A stretch of DNA of 21,367 bases from a virus, in the IMG/VR virus record IMGVR_UViG_3300030331_001589, positions 1-21,367 of that record; one strand, written 5' to 3'. Made by a program: the position numbers and the translations under genes. The notes under the pieces are model-generated. The model had not been told where the DNA came from and searched no databases. It saw nothing but the letters and a program-made list of their open reading frames with translations. Positions 15,652 to 21,336 of the stretch are shown piece after piece. Every line of letters begins with the position of its first letter. Positions within the stretch are counted from its first letter, which is position 1.

Positions 15652-16773
15652 ATGGCTTGCCCTGCTGATGGTCAAATATCTGTTCAATCTTTAGTAGATG
15701 AATTTGGAGGTAGTCCACCTCATGCTTTAACTGAATACTATAGAAATGCTGGTTTAGTACCAGGTAATAATACAAACGTGCCTGAGTCTGGTCAGTTTGC
15801 ATTAACGAATTGCTACTCAGCAGTTAATGAAATACAGCATACTCATAGTGATGGAGATACTCATGCTAATTATGCAACAATTTTTGGAAGTAATTATGCT
15901 TCAACTATTCCAAAAAGAGTAATTGTTCCTGCTGGAGTTACCGTTGGAGGAACTACAACTCACGCAATGTTGTTACCTTCTGGAATGGGCGGCACGATTA
16001 TCTTTGATATTTCTGGAAATGTTCATGGATATGGTGGGGCTGCCAATGGTGGTAACGGTGGTGATGCAATACATTGCGTACAAACTAGCGGTGTAACTGT
16101 TACCGTAAACTCTGGCGGTGTTATCTATGGCGGCGGTGGCGGCGGTGGACAAGGTGGAGCTGGAGGAGATGGTGGTAACGGTGGTCAAGGTGGAACAGGC
16201 GGAGGTGGAAGAGTAGGAGGTGTTACATTTAGTGGAGGTGCTGGTGGTGCTGGCGGTGCTGGTGGTTCTGGGGGGACTGGAGGAGCTGGTGGAATAGGTC
16301 AAGGTTATAACCAATCTGCTACTTCTGGTTCTGCTGGATCTAGTGGTTCTGGCGGTTCTGGCGGTTCTCAAGGAGTTCATCCTACCCCTCAAAGTGCGTA
16401 TAATATGCCATCTAGCCAGCCTGACCATCCAGCATGGGGTGGAGATGGTGGAGATGGTGGCACTGGAGGAAATGGAGGAAATGGTGGCACTGGAGGTACT
16501 GGTGGTTCATTTGGAAATTCAGGAGCTACTGGTGCAACTGGAGCAGATGGTGGAAATGGAGGTCAGGGTACTACTGGAGGAAATGGTAGTTGTTTTAATC
16601 ATAATTCTTGTAATTATTGGATTTCGATAGGTGTTTATAATGGACATTCAGCACCATCAGCACCATCAGGTGATTCTGGATCAGCAGGTTCAAGTGGAGG
16701 ATTAGCTGGTCATTACATATATAATCGTGCTTCAATCACATTAAACAACAGTGGTACTGTAGGTGGTAGATAG
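15652..16773 (+). CDS. Glycine-rich receptor-binding adhesin (gp38-like)
   Basis: A 373-residue protein. The N-terminal part (about 1-90) is globular, with GQISVQSLVDEFGG, ALTEYYRNAGLVPG and a His-rich HTHSDGDTHANYATIF segment. Residues about 95-145 contain KRVIVPAGVTVGG, TIIFDISGNVHGYGGAANGG and GDAIHCVQTSG. Residues about 145-315 are extremely glycine-rich, with runs such as GGGGGGGQGGAGG and GGDGGDGGTGGNGGNGG. A final part has CFNHNSCNYWISIGVYNGHS and ends ITLNNSGTVGGR. Dense glycine runs separated by variable loops are typical of gp38-type adhesins of T4-like phages, which form packed polyglycine II helices with receptor-binding loops. It closes the fibre cluster, and is a plausible host-range determinant. 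Confidence 0.75.
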   Translation: MACPADGQISVQSLVDEFGGSPPHALTEYYRNAGLVPGNNTNVPESGQFALTNCYSAVNEIQHTHSDGDTHANYATIFGSNYASTIPKRVIVPAGVTVGGTTTHAMLLPSGMGGTIIFDISGNVHGYGGAANGGNGGDAIHCVQTSGVTVTVNSGGVIYGGGGGGGQGGAGGDGGNGGQGGTGGGGRVGGVTFSGGAGGAGGAGGSGGTGGAGGIGQGYNQSATSGSAGSSGSGGSGGSQGVHPTPQSAYNMPSSQPDHPAWGGDGGDGGTGGNGGNGGTGGTGGSFGNSGATGATGADGGNGGQGTTGGNGSCFNHNSCNYWISIGVYNGHSAPSAPSGDSGSAGSSGGLAGHYIYNRASITLNNSGTVGGR

Positions 16774-16785
16774 GAAAGAAACATT

Positions 16786-17010
16786 ATGAATGATCCATTA
16801 GATTTATTAATTAAACAGTATGAAAATCAACTTTTAGAAGTTCAAAAACAGAAAGAAGAAGCTAAACGAGCGTATGATATTGCTTGTAAGAATGAAGACA
16901 GGTATCAAGGTGCAATTATAGGTGTAAAAGATGCACAGGCACAATTATTATCTACAAAAGGACAAGAAAAAGAATTAAAACCTTCTGACGCGAAAAAAGC
17001 AAAGAATTAA
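16786..17010 (+). CDS. Small coiled-coil protein, unknown function
   Basis: A 74-residue protein, 12 bases after the adhesin, with an AGGAAAG ribosome binding site before the start. Residues about 5-60 are a charged helix with heptad-like spacing (LDLLIKQYENQLLEVQKQKE, KRAYDIACKNEDRYQG), followed by a Lys-rich tail (SDAKKAKN). No signal peptide or membrane segment. It resembles other small helical proteins at the end of phage structural clusters, which may be chaperones, but I do not recognise a family. Confidence 0.65.
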   Translation: MNDPLDLLIKQYENQLLEVQKQKEEAKRAYDIACKNEDRYQGAIIGVKDAQAQLLSTKGQEKELKPSDAKKAKN

Positions 17011-17046
17011 CGTTTAGACTCTTGCATTTGCCTTGTCATAAGGCTC

Positions 17047-17367
17047 ATGGTGACATACAAAGGCGATAAACCTATAATGAGCAATAGAACAGCTATGCTC
17101 ATAACTGACATAGCTCTAATTACGGCAAGTTTTATCATGTTTCAAAAGATAGCTAATGTTTTAAGTATTGTCTCTTTTGTTATGGTCACATCAATTTTAG
17201 GTGGTGGCTACTTCGGTTACAAGTATGTAACATCTGAGCAATTTAAAGCAAAGATAATGAATCAAGTATTAGGAGAGGTAAAAGGTTTATTACCTAATGT
17301 TATGGATAAAGCACTACCAAAAACAACAGGGGAATCAATAGCTATACCTAAAAAACTTGGATTATGA
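17047..17367 (+). CDS. Small membrane protein with two hydrophobic segments, unknown function
   Basis: Up to 106 residues. Two hydrophobic helices are seen, at about residues 15-32 (AMLITDIALITASFIMF) and 36-55 (NVLSIVSFVMVTSILGGGYF), followed by a soluble amphipathic C terminus with KIMNQVLGEVKGLLP. A second in-frame ATG at 17077 gives a start MSNRTAMLIT that places the first helix close to the N terminus, so the true protein may have 96 residues. A 5-bp hairpin GCCTT/AAGGC (17030-17044) lies just before the first ATG. The stop TGA is directly followed by the ATG of the next gene. The protein could be holin-like by topology, but no lysis motif is seen. Confidence 0.65.
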   Translation: MVTYKGDKPIMSNRTAMLITDIALITASFIMFQKIANVLSIVSFVMVTSILGGGYFGYKYVTSEQFKAKIMNQVLGEVKGLLPNVMDKALPKTTGESIAIPKKLGL

Positions 17368-17865
17368 ATGAAAATAATAGATAATTTTTTACCGCAAGAA
17401 CAATTTAATCTAGCTGCAAAACATTTAATGAGTTATGGATTTCCTTGGATGTGGAACGACTCTGTTACAAAAAACGAATGTATAGCAGACCCCTCAGAAT
17501 TTCAATTCGTTCATTCTTTTTATGAACCGTTATGTGGGGTAACAACTGATTATCCTGAGTGGCTTGAAATTATAAAACCATATGGAGATAGATTAAATCC
17601 AATATCTTTAATGAGAATAAAAGCAAATCTTAATATAGGAACTTCAGAATTTATAACAAGGGAATTGCATACAGATTTTAATGTTTCATGCAAGACAGCT
17701 ATAGCTTATATCAACACTAATAATGGATATACAATTTTTGAGGATGGCACAAAAGTTGAGAGTATAGAAAATCGAGTGGTAATTTTTGATTCACATAAAA
17801 AACACGCTGGAGTTCCATGTACAGATGAAAAAAGAAGAGTAGTTTTAAATTTTAATTTTTTATAG
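17368..17865 (+). CDS. 2-oxoglutarate/Fe(II)-dependent oxygenase-like protein (first of two)
   Basis: A 165-residue protein with a double-stranded beta-helix pattern. The putative iron ligands are His101 and Asp103 in RELHTDF and His146 in SHKKHAGVP. Arg156 or Arg157 in DEKRRVVLNFNF probably holds 2-oxoglutarate. The N terminus MKIIDNFLPQEQFN and the FPWMWND segment are typical of phage members of this group. These enzymes hydroxylate protein side chains, nucleobases or small molecules; the substrate here is unknown. The start directly follows the previous stop, and the end overlaps the GTG start of the next gene by one base (TAGTG). Confidence 0.8.
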   Translation: MKIIDNFLPQEQFNLAAKHLMSYGFPWMWNDSVTKNECIADPSEFQFVHSFYEPLCGVTTDYPEWLEIIKPYGDRLNPISLMRIKANLNIGTSEFITRELHTDFNVSCKTAIAYINTNNGYTIFEDGTKVESIENRVVIFDSHKKHAGVPCTDEKRRVVLNFNFL

Positions 17866-18482
17866 TGGAAATTCCAGAAATTAATATTCCAGAAATAAGT
17901 ATTCCAAATATTCATATCCCTTATACTTTTTTGCCTAACTATGAACACTCAAATATTGAGGTAATAGGTTGTAAATATTATCACAGAGATACAAAAAATA
18001 CAGGTAATAGAAACTTGCTAATAGATGATCCTAGAGGAGTTGTTTCAGATTGTCCTTTTCCTAGTTTTATTCCTCTTCAATATGTACCAGATCAATTAAT
18101 TATTGTTGAAGAAGCTGCACCAGAAAATAAAGAACCTGATAAATTACCAGAAGGAAAACCACCTCAAGCTCAAATACCTAAAGAAGAAAAGAAAGAGGAT
18201 GATTATAAACCTTGTCCTGATAAGAATGATCGCAGAATTGGTGAATATACTTCAGAAGCTCGCACTGAAAGGATAAAATCGTATAAAAGAGGTTCAGATG
18301 GCGAATGTATCACCGAATACGAATCAGTTACGTTTGTTGATTCCTTTCTTCCTTCTCCTAGTGCTGCTCTTAACGTGGCTACAATTAGCCTTATCGCTGC
18401 GACATCTCCTCTTATACTTAATGCTATAAAACCATTAGTTAAAAATTTAATAAAAAAATTAACCAAGAAGAAAGAAAAATAA
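17865..18482 (+). CDS. Proline-rich protein with N-terminal IPxIx repeats and C-terminal membrane segment
   Basis: A 205-residue protein starting at GTG 17865. The N terminus carries three or four tandem pentapeptide units (IPEIN, IPEIS, IPNIH, then IPYTF) at about residues 3-22. Next comes a Cys-containing region (GCKYYHRDTKNTGNRN, SDCPFPSFIPLQY), a Pro/Glu/Lys-rich linker at about 85-125, and a second Cys pair (KPCPDK, GECITE). Residues about 165-188 are hydrophobic (ALNVATISLIAATSPLIL), followed by a Lys-rich tail, giving a C-terminal membrane anchor without a signal peptide. Proteins with an N-terminal IPxI repeat and this type of tail occur in cyanophages as far as I remember; function is unknown. 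It is translationally coupled to an oxygenase gene on each side. Confidence 0.7.
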   Translation: MEIPEINIPEISIPNIHIPYTFLPNYEHSNIEVIGCKYYHRDTKNTGNRNLLIDDPRGVVSDCPFPSFIPLQYVPDQLIIVEEAAPENKEPDKLPEGKPPQAQIPKEEKKEDDYKPCPDKNDRRIGEYTSEARTERIKSYKRGSDGECITEYESVTFVDSFLPSPSAALNVATISLIAATSPLILNAIKPLVKNLIKKLTKKKEK

Positions 18483-18991
18483 TGTTTACGATACCTTTTT
18501 ATCAATACAAAATAAACGATTGGAAAAATAAAAAACAAGAATTTGTTAGATTAGCTAATCAAAAAGAATATTATATTGATCCTGTATCTAATGTTTATAC
18601 AAACTATGGAAGAAGTAGCTCATTATGTATTACAAATGTTTTTAACTTAGTAAAAAATGAATTTATTTTATTTAATAAGCAAGCAAATCTAAATTCATCA
18701 TATATTAGTGATCTTTGGTTTCAAAAATATTATGAAAATCAATATCATGGTGTTCATAATCATGGTGCAATAGGATTTAGCTCAGTTTTATACATAGAAT
18801 TTGATAAAAACGAACATAAAGGAACTCAATTTATTTCACCGTTTACTAACCCAAGAGGTCTTACAGATACTTTTAACGCTGAAGTTGATGAAGGAGATTT
18901 AATAATTTTTCCTTCTGTAATTAATCATTTTACAATTCCTACTCAAAGTAAAAAATTAAGAATGATTTTGTCTATGAATATAAAATTTTAA
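18482..18991 (+). CDS. 2-oxoglutarate/Fe(II)-dependent oxygenase-like protein (second)
   Basis: A 169-residue protein resembling the 2OG-FeII_Oxy_5 group. Pattern: WFQKYYENQYHGVHNHG (His89, His92, His94), a GFSSVLYIEF strand, a GDLIIFPSVINHFTIP segment (His149), and KKLRMILSMNIKF (Arg160). The first metal motif is H-x-H and not the common H-x-D, which is usual for this subgroup as far as I recall. It differs in sequence from the other oxygenase, so this is not a recent duplication. The start shares a base with the previous stop (AATAATG). Its stop is the last coding base of the + strand block before the non-coding gap. Confidence 0.8.
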   Translation: MFTIPFYQYKINDWKNKKQEFVRLANQKEYYIDPVSNVYTNYGRSSSLCITNVFNLVKNEFILFNKQANLNSSYISDLWFQKYYENQYHGVHNHGAIGFSSVLYIEFDKNEHKGTQFISPFTNPRGLTDTFNAEVDEGDLIIFPSVINHFTIPTQSKKLRMILSMNIKF

Positions 18992-18997
18992 AAAAAA

Positions 18998-19025
18998 CTG
19001 ACAAACAAAAAAAATAAGGTAAAAT
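18998..19025 (+). promoter_or_regulatory. Sigma70-like promoter for the candidate small RNA
   Basis: CTGACA (18998-19003) matches the -35 consensus TTGACA at 5 of 6 positions. TAAAAT (19020-19025) matches the -10 consensus TATAAT at 5 of 6 positions. The spacer is 16 bases and contains an A-tract. The expected start site, about 7 bases after the -10 box, falls at about 19032, the first base of the structured RNA described next. In such AT-rich DNA promoter-like matches are common, so the weight comes from the coincidence with the RNA 5' end and the lack of any coding frame after it. Confidence 0.55.
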
Positions 19026-19031
19026 AAATAT

Positions 19032-19118
19032 TAACCCAACAAGGGCTGATCCCTGTTTAAGATTGGACGAAAGGCTTAGACGGTTTAAATACCAAAGGTG
19101 GTACTAAGTTGGGTTTTT
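19032..19118 (+). ncRNA. Candidate small structured RNA with four stems (novel or unrecognised)
   Basis: A compact fold can be drawn by hand. P1: AACCCAAC (19033-19040) with GTTGGGTT (19108-19115), 8 bp. P2: AGGG (19042-19045) with CCCT (19051-19054), loop CTGAT. P3: GTTTAAG (19055-19061) with CTTAGAC (19075-19081), 7 bp with one G-U, 13-base loop containing GGACGAAAGG. P4: TACCA (19090-19094) with TGGTA (19099-19103), loop AAGG. P2 and P3 are directly adjacent, forming a four-way junction. P1 then runs into a T-rich tail (19114-19118, TTATT after), so the transcript would start at P1 and end at P1. There is no ATG within it. It looks cloverleaf-like but lacks tRNA features. Whether it is an independent RNA or only an elaborate terminator is undecided. 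Confidence 0.55.
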
Positions 19119-19120
19119 AT

Positions 19121-19211
19121 TAAGCACCTGTCTCTAGTTTGGTCACTAGATGCAAAGAGGTTGAGTGATTGAGCCAAGTTGGTCACTTTCTCGGCAAGTG
19201 CTTATTTTTTT
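19121..19211 (+). terminator. Branched hairpin with long T-tract at the end of the + strand block
   Basis: An outer stem TAAGCAC (19121-19127) with GTGCTTA (19198-19204) is followed by seven Ts (19205-19211). Inside are a hairpin TCTAG/CTAGA (19133-19137 and 19146-19150) and a second stem GAGTGA/TCACTT (19163-19168 and 19183-19188), extended by GAG/CTC. A 9-base repeat TTGGTCACT occurs twice, at 19139-19147 and 19179-19187, once in a loop and once in a stem. The T-tract overlaps the stop codon region of the convergent minus-strand gene. On the minus strand no T-tract follows, so termination should mainly act on + strand transcripts. Confidence 0.6.
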
Positions 19212-19918
19212 GTCTTGATTTTGTGCGTATGGGGTATAACTTGATTTGGTGGTACTGTTACTTTTATCCCTTCACAAATCTCTGCGTATTTTCCAACGAA
19301 CTGTACTCCTAACTTAGCCTGCTTTCCGCAAACCTCTAGACGAAAAAGTGCCATCTCCAATGCCTGTTTCTGGTATAGCAATTCTTGATTTTTAATATTT
19401 ACTTCTGTAGCTCTAAGGCATAAGTCAGGTGCTTTACCTAACGGAATACTAATTTGTGCTGAGATTCCATAGTTCAAGTTATAATTATCTTTTTCAAATC
19501 TTGGTGTTTCTTGCACATATTTAATAGCACCAGTATCTTCGTCATAAATATTTTGTCTAGTTATAGTTTCTTTTGGTCTATTAAATGACCACGCATCTGT
19601 CACATAAGGAGTAATCGTAAGACTTGGAGAACTACAAACAATACCTTGTGACATCCTAAATTGTGGAGTGCTTTGCGGAGCAATCATAGTCGCATTATTA
19701 TTTACTGTTCCTTGTGCATTAGAGCTAGGACTTGCAACCGTAGTATTAGCCAAAACCTTTGTAGGGCAAAGGATTAGAGCTATTGCCCAAATGTAGTTTC
19801 TACGGTTGTTGTGGTTGTTGTATTTATAGTGCGATTTATTTGGGTAATTGTGTCGATGCCTGGTGTCATTACTGTCTCTACCAAACTGAATGGCTGAGAC
19901 TCGTTTACGATCTTCCAT
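19202..19918 (-). CDS. Exported or membrane-anchored protein, unknown (last gene of the minus-strand operon)
   Basis: 238 residues from ATG 19918. Residues about 43-60 are a hydrophobic export-like segment (YIWAIALILCPTKVLANT) with a signal-peptidase-like site VLA before Asn. The mature part has a Ser/Asn/Thr-rich start, then GIVCSSPSLTITPYVTDAW, a charged DEDTGAIKYVQETPRFEKDN, GISAQISIPLGKAPDLCLRA, an ELLYQKQALEMALFRLEVC helix and EICEGIKVTVPPN; four cysteines could form two disulfides. The first 42 residues are His/Asn/Arg-rich, overlap the upstream gene by 139 bases and look like its shadow, but GGAGG lies 10 bases before this ATG. A shorter protein from an ATT or ATA codon near 19795-19785 would have a normal signal peptide. 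Start uncertain; function unknown. Confidence 0.6.
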   Translation of the reverse strand: MEDRKRVSAIQFGRDSNDTRHRHNYPNKSHYKYNNHNNRRNYIWAIALILCPTKVLANTTVASPSSNAQGTVNNNATMIAPQSTPQFRMSQGIVCSSPSLTITPYVTDAWSFNRPKETITRQNIYDEDTGAIKYVQETPRFEKDNYNLNYGISAQISIPLGKAPDLCLRATEVNIKNQELLYQKQALEMALFRLEVCGKQAKLGVQFVGKYAEICEGIKVTVPPNQVIPHTHKIKTKK

Positions 19919-20217
19919 CTAGGCATACCCTCCAAGGTAGGACTTGTATAAGAAAAATTAATTCCATTTACTGTTTGTGTAGCTTCTGCTGTTGGTATTG
20001 CATTAATATATCCATTTACATCAGCACTTTCAATGTTAGTGCCACTAACACCAACTGAATACCCTGTCCTATACTGATAACTCGTAATAGATTCCGTTAT
20101 GACTGATTGAGAAGTACTGTTTGTCGAGGAACTACCTGTCCTGAAGGTTGGGACGACAGGATTTGCAAAGGTTTTAACAGGAAATAATATAAAAAATAGC
20201 AGCCAAACCCTAGTCAA
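19780..20217 (-). CDS. Secreted Thr/Ser-rich protein with signal peptide, unknown
   Basis: 145 residues if started at TTG 20217, whose TTGACTAG overlaps the upstream stop. This gives an ideal signal peptide, MTRVWLLFFILFPVKTFA, with cleavage before NPVVP. An upstream TTG at 20265 would add 16 residues read across the previous gene and weaken the signal peptide. The mature part is polar and beta-like: SSSTNSTSQSVITESITSY, GYSVGVSGTNIESADVNGY, and a Thr-rich C terminus with a run of six Thr. It has no cysteine. It is the middle of three consecutive exported proteins. Family unknown; perhaps a structural protein acting at the host envelope. Confidence 0.65.
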   Translation of the reverse strand: MTRVWLLFFILFPVKTFANPVVPTFRTGSSSTNSTSQSVITESITSYQYRTGYSVGVSGTNIESADVNGYINAIPTAEATQTVNGINFSYTSPTLEGMPRWKIVNESQPFSLVETVMTPGIDTITQINRTINTTTTTTVETTFGQ

Positions 20218-20728
20218 TTTGGATAGAAACTGTAGTGGACGCTGTACAGCTAGAACCTGATCCAAATGTACCTGAGCAGGTTGTAACCCCTGATGATAAA
20301 CTCGTCATTGCTCCACTACCTTGAGTCCCTCCGCTTCCAACTGTCGTTACTCCAGATAAATGAGGTAAGCTTGCTATCCCTGATGACGGAGTAATTGCAC
20401 TAGGTTGGGAATCTCCAATAGTGACGGTTTCCGTCAGCGAGAAGGCCGATCCTGCTGTCGTAATAGCTTTATCAGTTTGAATTAAAGCTGGCACACCTGC
20501 GGTCAAACTTGAAACATTGAGTCCTCCAATCGCCCCAGAAGTAGTGCTGCCACCTGATGTCACGCTTGGAGTTATATTATTACCGCTAAGACTGTATGTA
20601 GTCCCCAATTTCTGAGTCGTTACAAATGGCATATCGACAGAAATTTGGGCTGATGTCACAAATTTCTGCGTGATGTCGGCATAGCTAGGACTTGCAACTA
20701 ATAGCAATAATGGAAGTAGTTTTTTCAT
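20210..20728 (-). CDS. Secreted low-complexity Ser/Thr/Gly protein with signal peptide, unknown
   Basis: 172 residues with a textbook signal peptide MKKLLPLLLLVASPSYA and cleavage before DITQ. The mature protein is poor in charged residues and rich in Ser, Thr and Gly: GTTYSLSGNNITPSVTSGG, STTSGAIGGLNVSSL, and a C-terminal pair of cysteines (TTCSGTFGSGSSCTASTTVS) about 12 residues apart that may form a disulfide. The composition recalls extracellular fibres or surface proteins. Its ATG overlaps the preceding stop (ATGA) and no Shine-Dalgarno is seen, so it depends on coupling to the 55-residue gene. Function unknown. Confidence 0.75.
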   Translation of the reverse strand: MKKLLPLLLLVASPSYADITQKFVTSAQISVDMPFVTTQKLGTTYSLSGNNITPSVTSGGSTTSGAIGGLNVSSLTAGVPALIQTDKAITTAGSAFSLTETVTIGDSQPSAITPSSGIASLPHLSGVTTVGSGGTQGSGAMTSLSSGVTTCSGTFGSGSSCTASTTVSIQID

Positions 20729-20892
20729 GTTTTTTTAGGTGTATGTGTCCAAATTTGTGTTGTTTTTTGACCAGAAGAAATATTAGGATTTGTACCTTTA
20801 AATTCTGAGATAGAAATTGTGTGACTACCTTTATGTTTTGTATTCCATAAAGCATAAGCTTTATACATTTTTTGAATTTCTTTGTAACTCAT
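20725..20892 (-). CDS. Small basic hypothetical protein (55 residues)
   Basis: A 55-residue gene running from ATG at 20892 to TGA at 20727-20725. A strong Shine-Dalgarno (GGAGG, 20904-20900) lies 7 bases before the ATG, inside the last codons of the upstream gene. The protein starts MSYKEIQKMYKAYALWNTKH and has a polar Ser/Thr/Lys-rich remainder ending TPKKT. ATGA overlaps with both neighbours indicate a coupled operon. It lies in a stretch that otherwise would have no gene. No recognised domain and no membrane segment. Confidence 0.75.
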   Translation of the reverse strand: MSYKEIQKMYKAYALWNTKHKGSHTISISEFKGTNPNISSGQKTTQIWTHTPKKT

Positions 20893-21293
20893 TTTTTCTC
20901 CTCCTTTTTGTTCACAACTTCAGCACCAAGAATTTTAATAGGTGTTTCTATTCTAATGGTTTGAAAGTTACCCGATTGTGTAGCTAATAACTGTTCTACC
21001 TCTTTTTTGTTTAATGGTTTTTCATCTGGTTTATATGTTCCATCTCCTCTCTTTTTAGCTCCCTCAAGCCCAAAACTAGCCAAGGCTCCCGTTAAGAGCG
21101 AAGCTGGAAAAGTTATATCCTTTGGCTCGTTGCTATAGCCAGGTATAGTTATATAGTTAAGAGATACGATAAAACCACTCCAACCAACTACAACAAGTCT
21201 GACAACAACTGATATAAAAGCTAATTGTTCCTCTTTATCAGTAATGTTTTCTTTTAGTTTTTGCAAAGGGTTTTTGCTCTTTTCTGTTTCCAT
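20889..21293 (-). CDS. Membrane protein with two hydrophobic segments, holin-like by topology
   Basis: A 134-residue protein from ATG 21293, first gene of the minus-strand operon. A charged N terminus (KSKNPLQKLKENITDKEEQ) precedes a hydrophobic helix at about 24-48 (LAFISVVVRLVVVGWSGFIV). A short loop with IPGYSNEPKDITFPASL leads to a second segment (LLTGALASFGLEGAKK), then a Lys-rich soluble tail. Small proteins with this layout and the PKDITFPASLLTG-type segment occur in cyanophages as far as I remember. Two helices and a charged tail would fit a class II holin or a membrane-anchored accessory protein; no lysis enzyme lies next to it, so this is uncertain. The stop overlaps the next ATG by 4 bases. 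Confidence 0.7.
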   Translation of the reverse strand: METEKSKNPLQKLKENITDKEEQLAFISVVVRLVVVGWSGFIVSLNYITIPGYSNEPKDITFPASLLTGALASFGLEGAKKRGDGTYKPDEKPLNKKEVEQLLATQSGNFQTIRIETPIKILGAEVVNKKEEKK

Positions 21294-21336
21294 AGGCTTT
21301 TTCTGTCATAATAGACATATATAGAGGACTCGTAAA
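21294..21336. promoter_or_regulatory. Short divergent intergenic region with possible promoters
   Basis: Only 43 bases separate the start of the minus-strand operon from the start of the next + strand gene, so any two promoters must overlap. CATAAT (21307-21312) on the + strand, and TATTAT on the minus strand over about 21310-21315, are possible -10 boxes. No convincing -35 box is seen for either. AGAGG (21323-21327) serves as Shine-Dalgarno for the GTG start at 21337. Confidence 0.3.

Noticed and set aside
16343-16630. Alternate-frame open frame inside the glycine-rich gene
   Set aside because: Its Val/Glu/Met/Leu-rich repeats come from reading glycine codons out of frame; it has no ribosome binding site and lies fully inside the real gene.
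10879-16773. Diversity-generating retroelement acting on the fibre genes
   Set aside because: No reverse transcriptase, no template repeat and no lectin-type variable region are seen in the window.
19046-19074. Hammerhead ribozyme core, suggested by CTGAT and CGAAA
   Set aside because: The core requires CTGATGA; here CTGAT is followed by CC and lies entirely in a hairpin loop, so the catalytic arrangement cannot form.
19032-19118. tRNA reading of the cloverleaf-like RNA
   Set aside because: The T-arm loop has four bases rather than seven, no GTTCRA-type loop is present, the would-be anticodon loop has 13 bases, and there is no CCA-like 3' end.
19783-20058. Cys/Tyr-rich + strand frame opposite the exported-protein genes
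   Set aside because: Antisense reading of the Thr-rich and signal-peptide codons; the minus-strand genes have signal peptides, overlaps and operon structure that explain the region.
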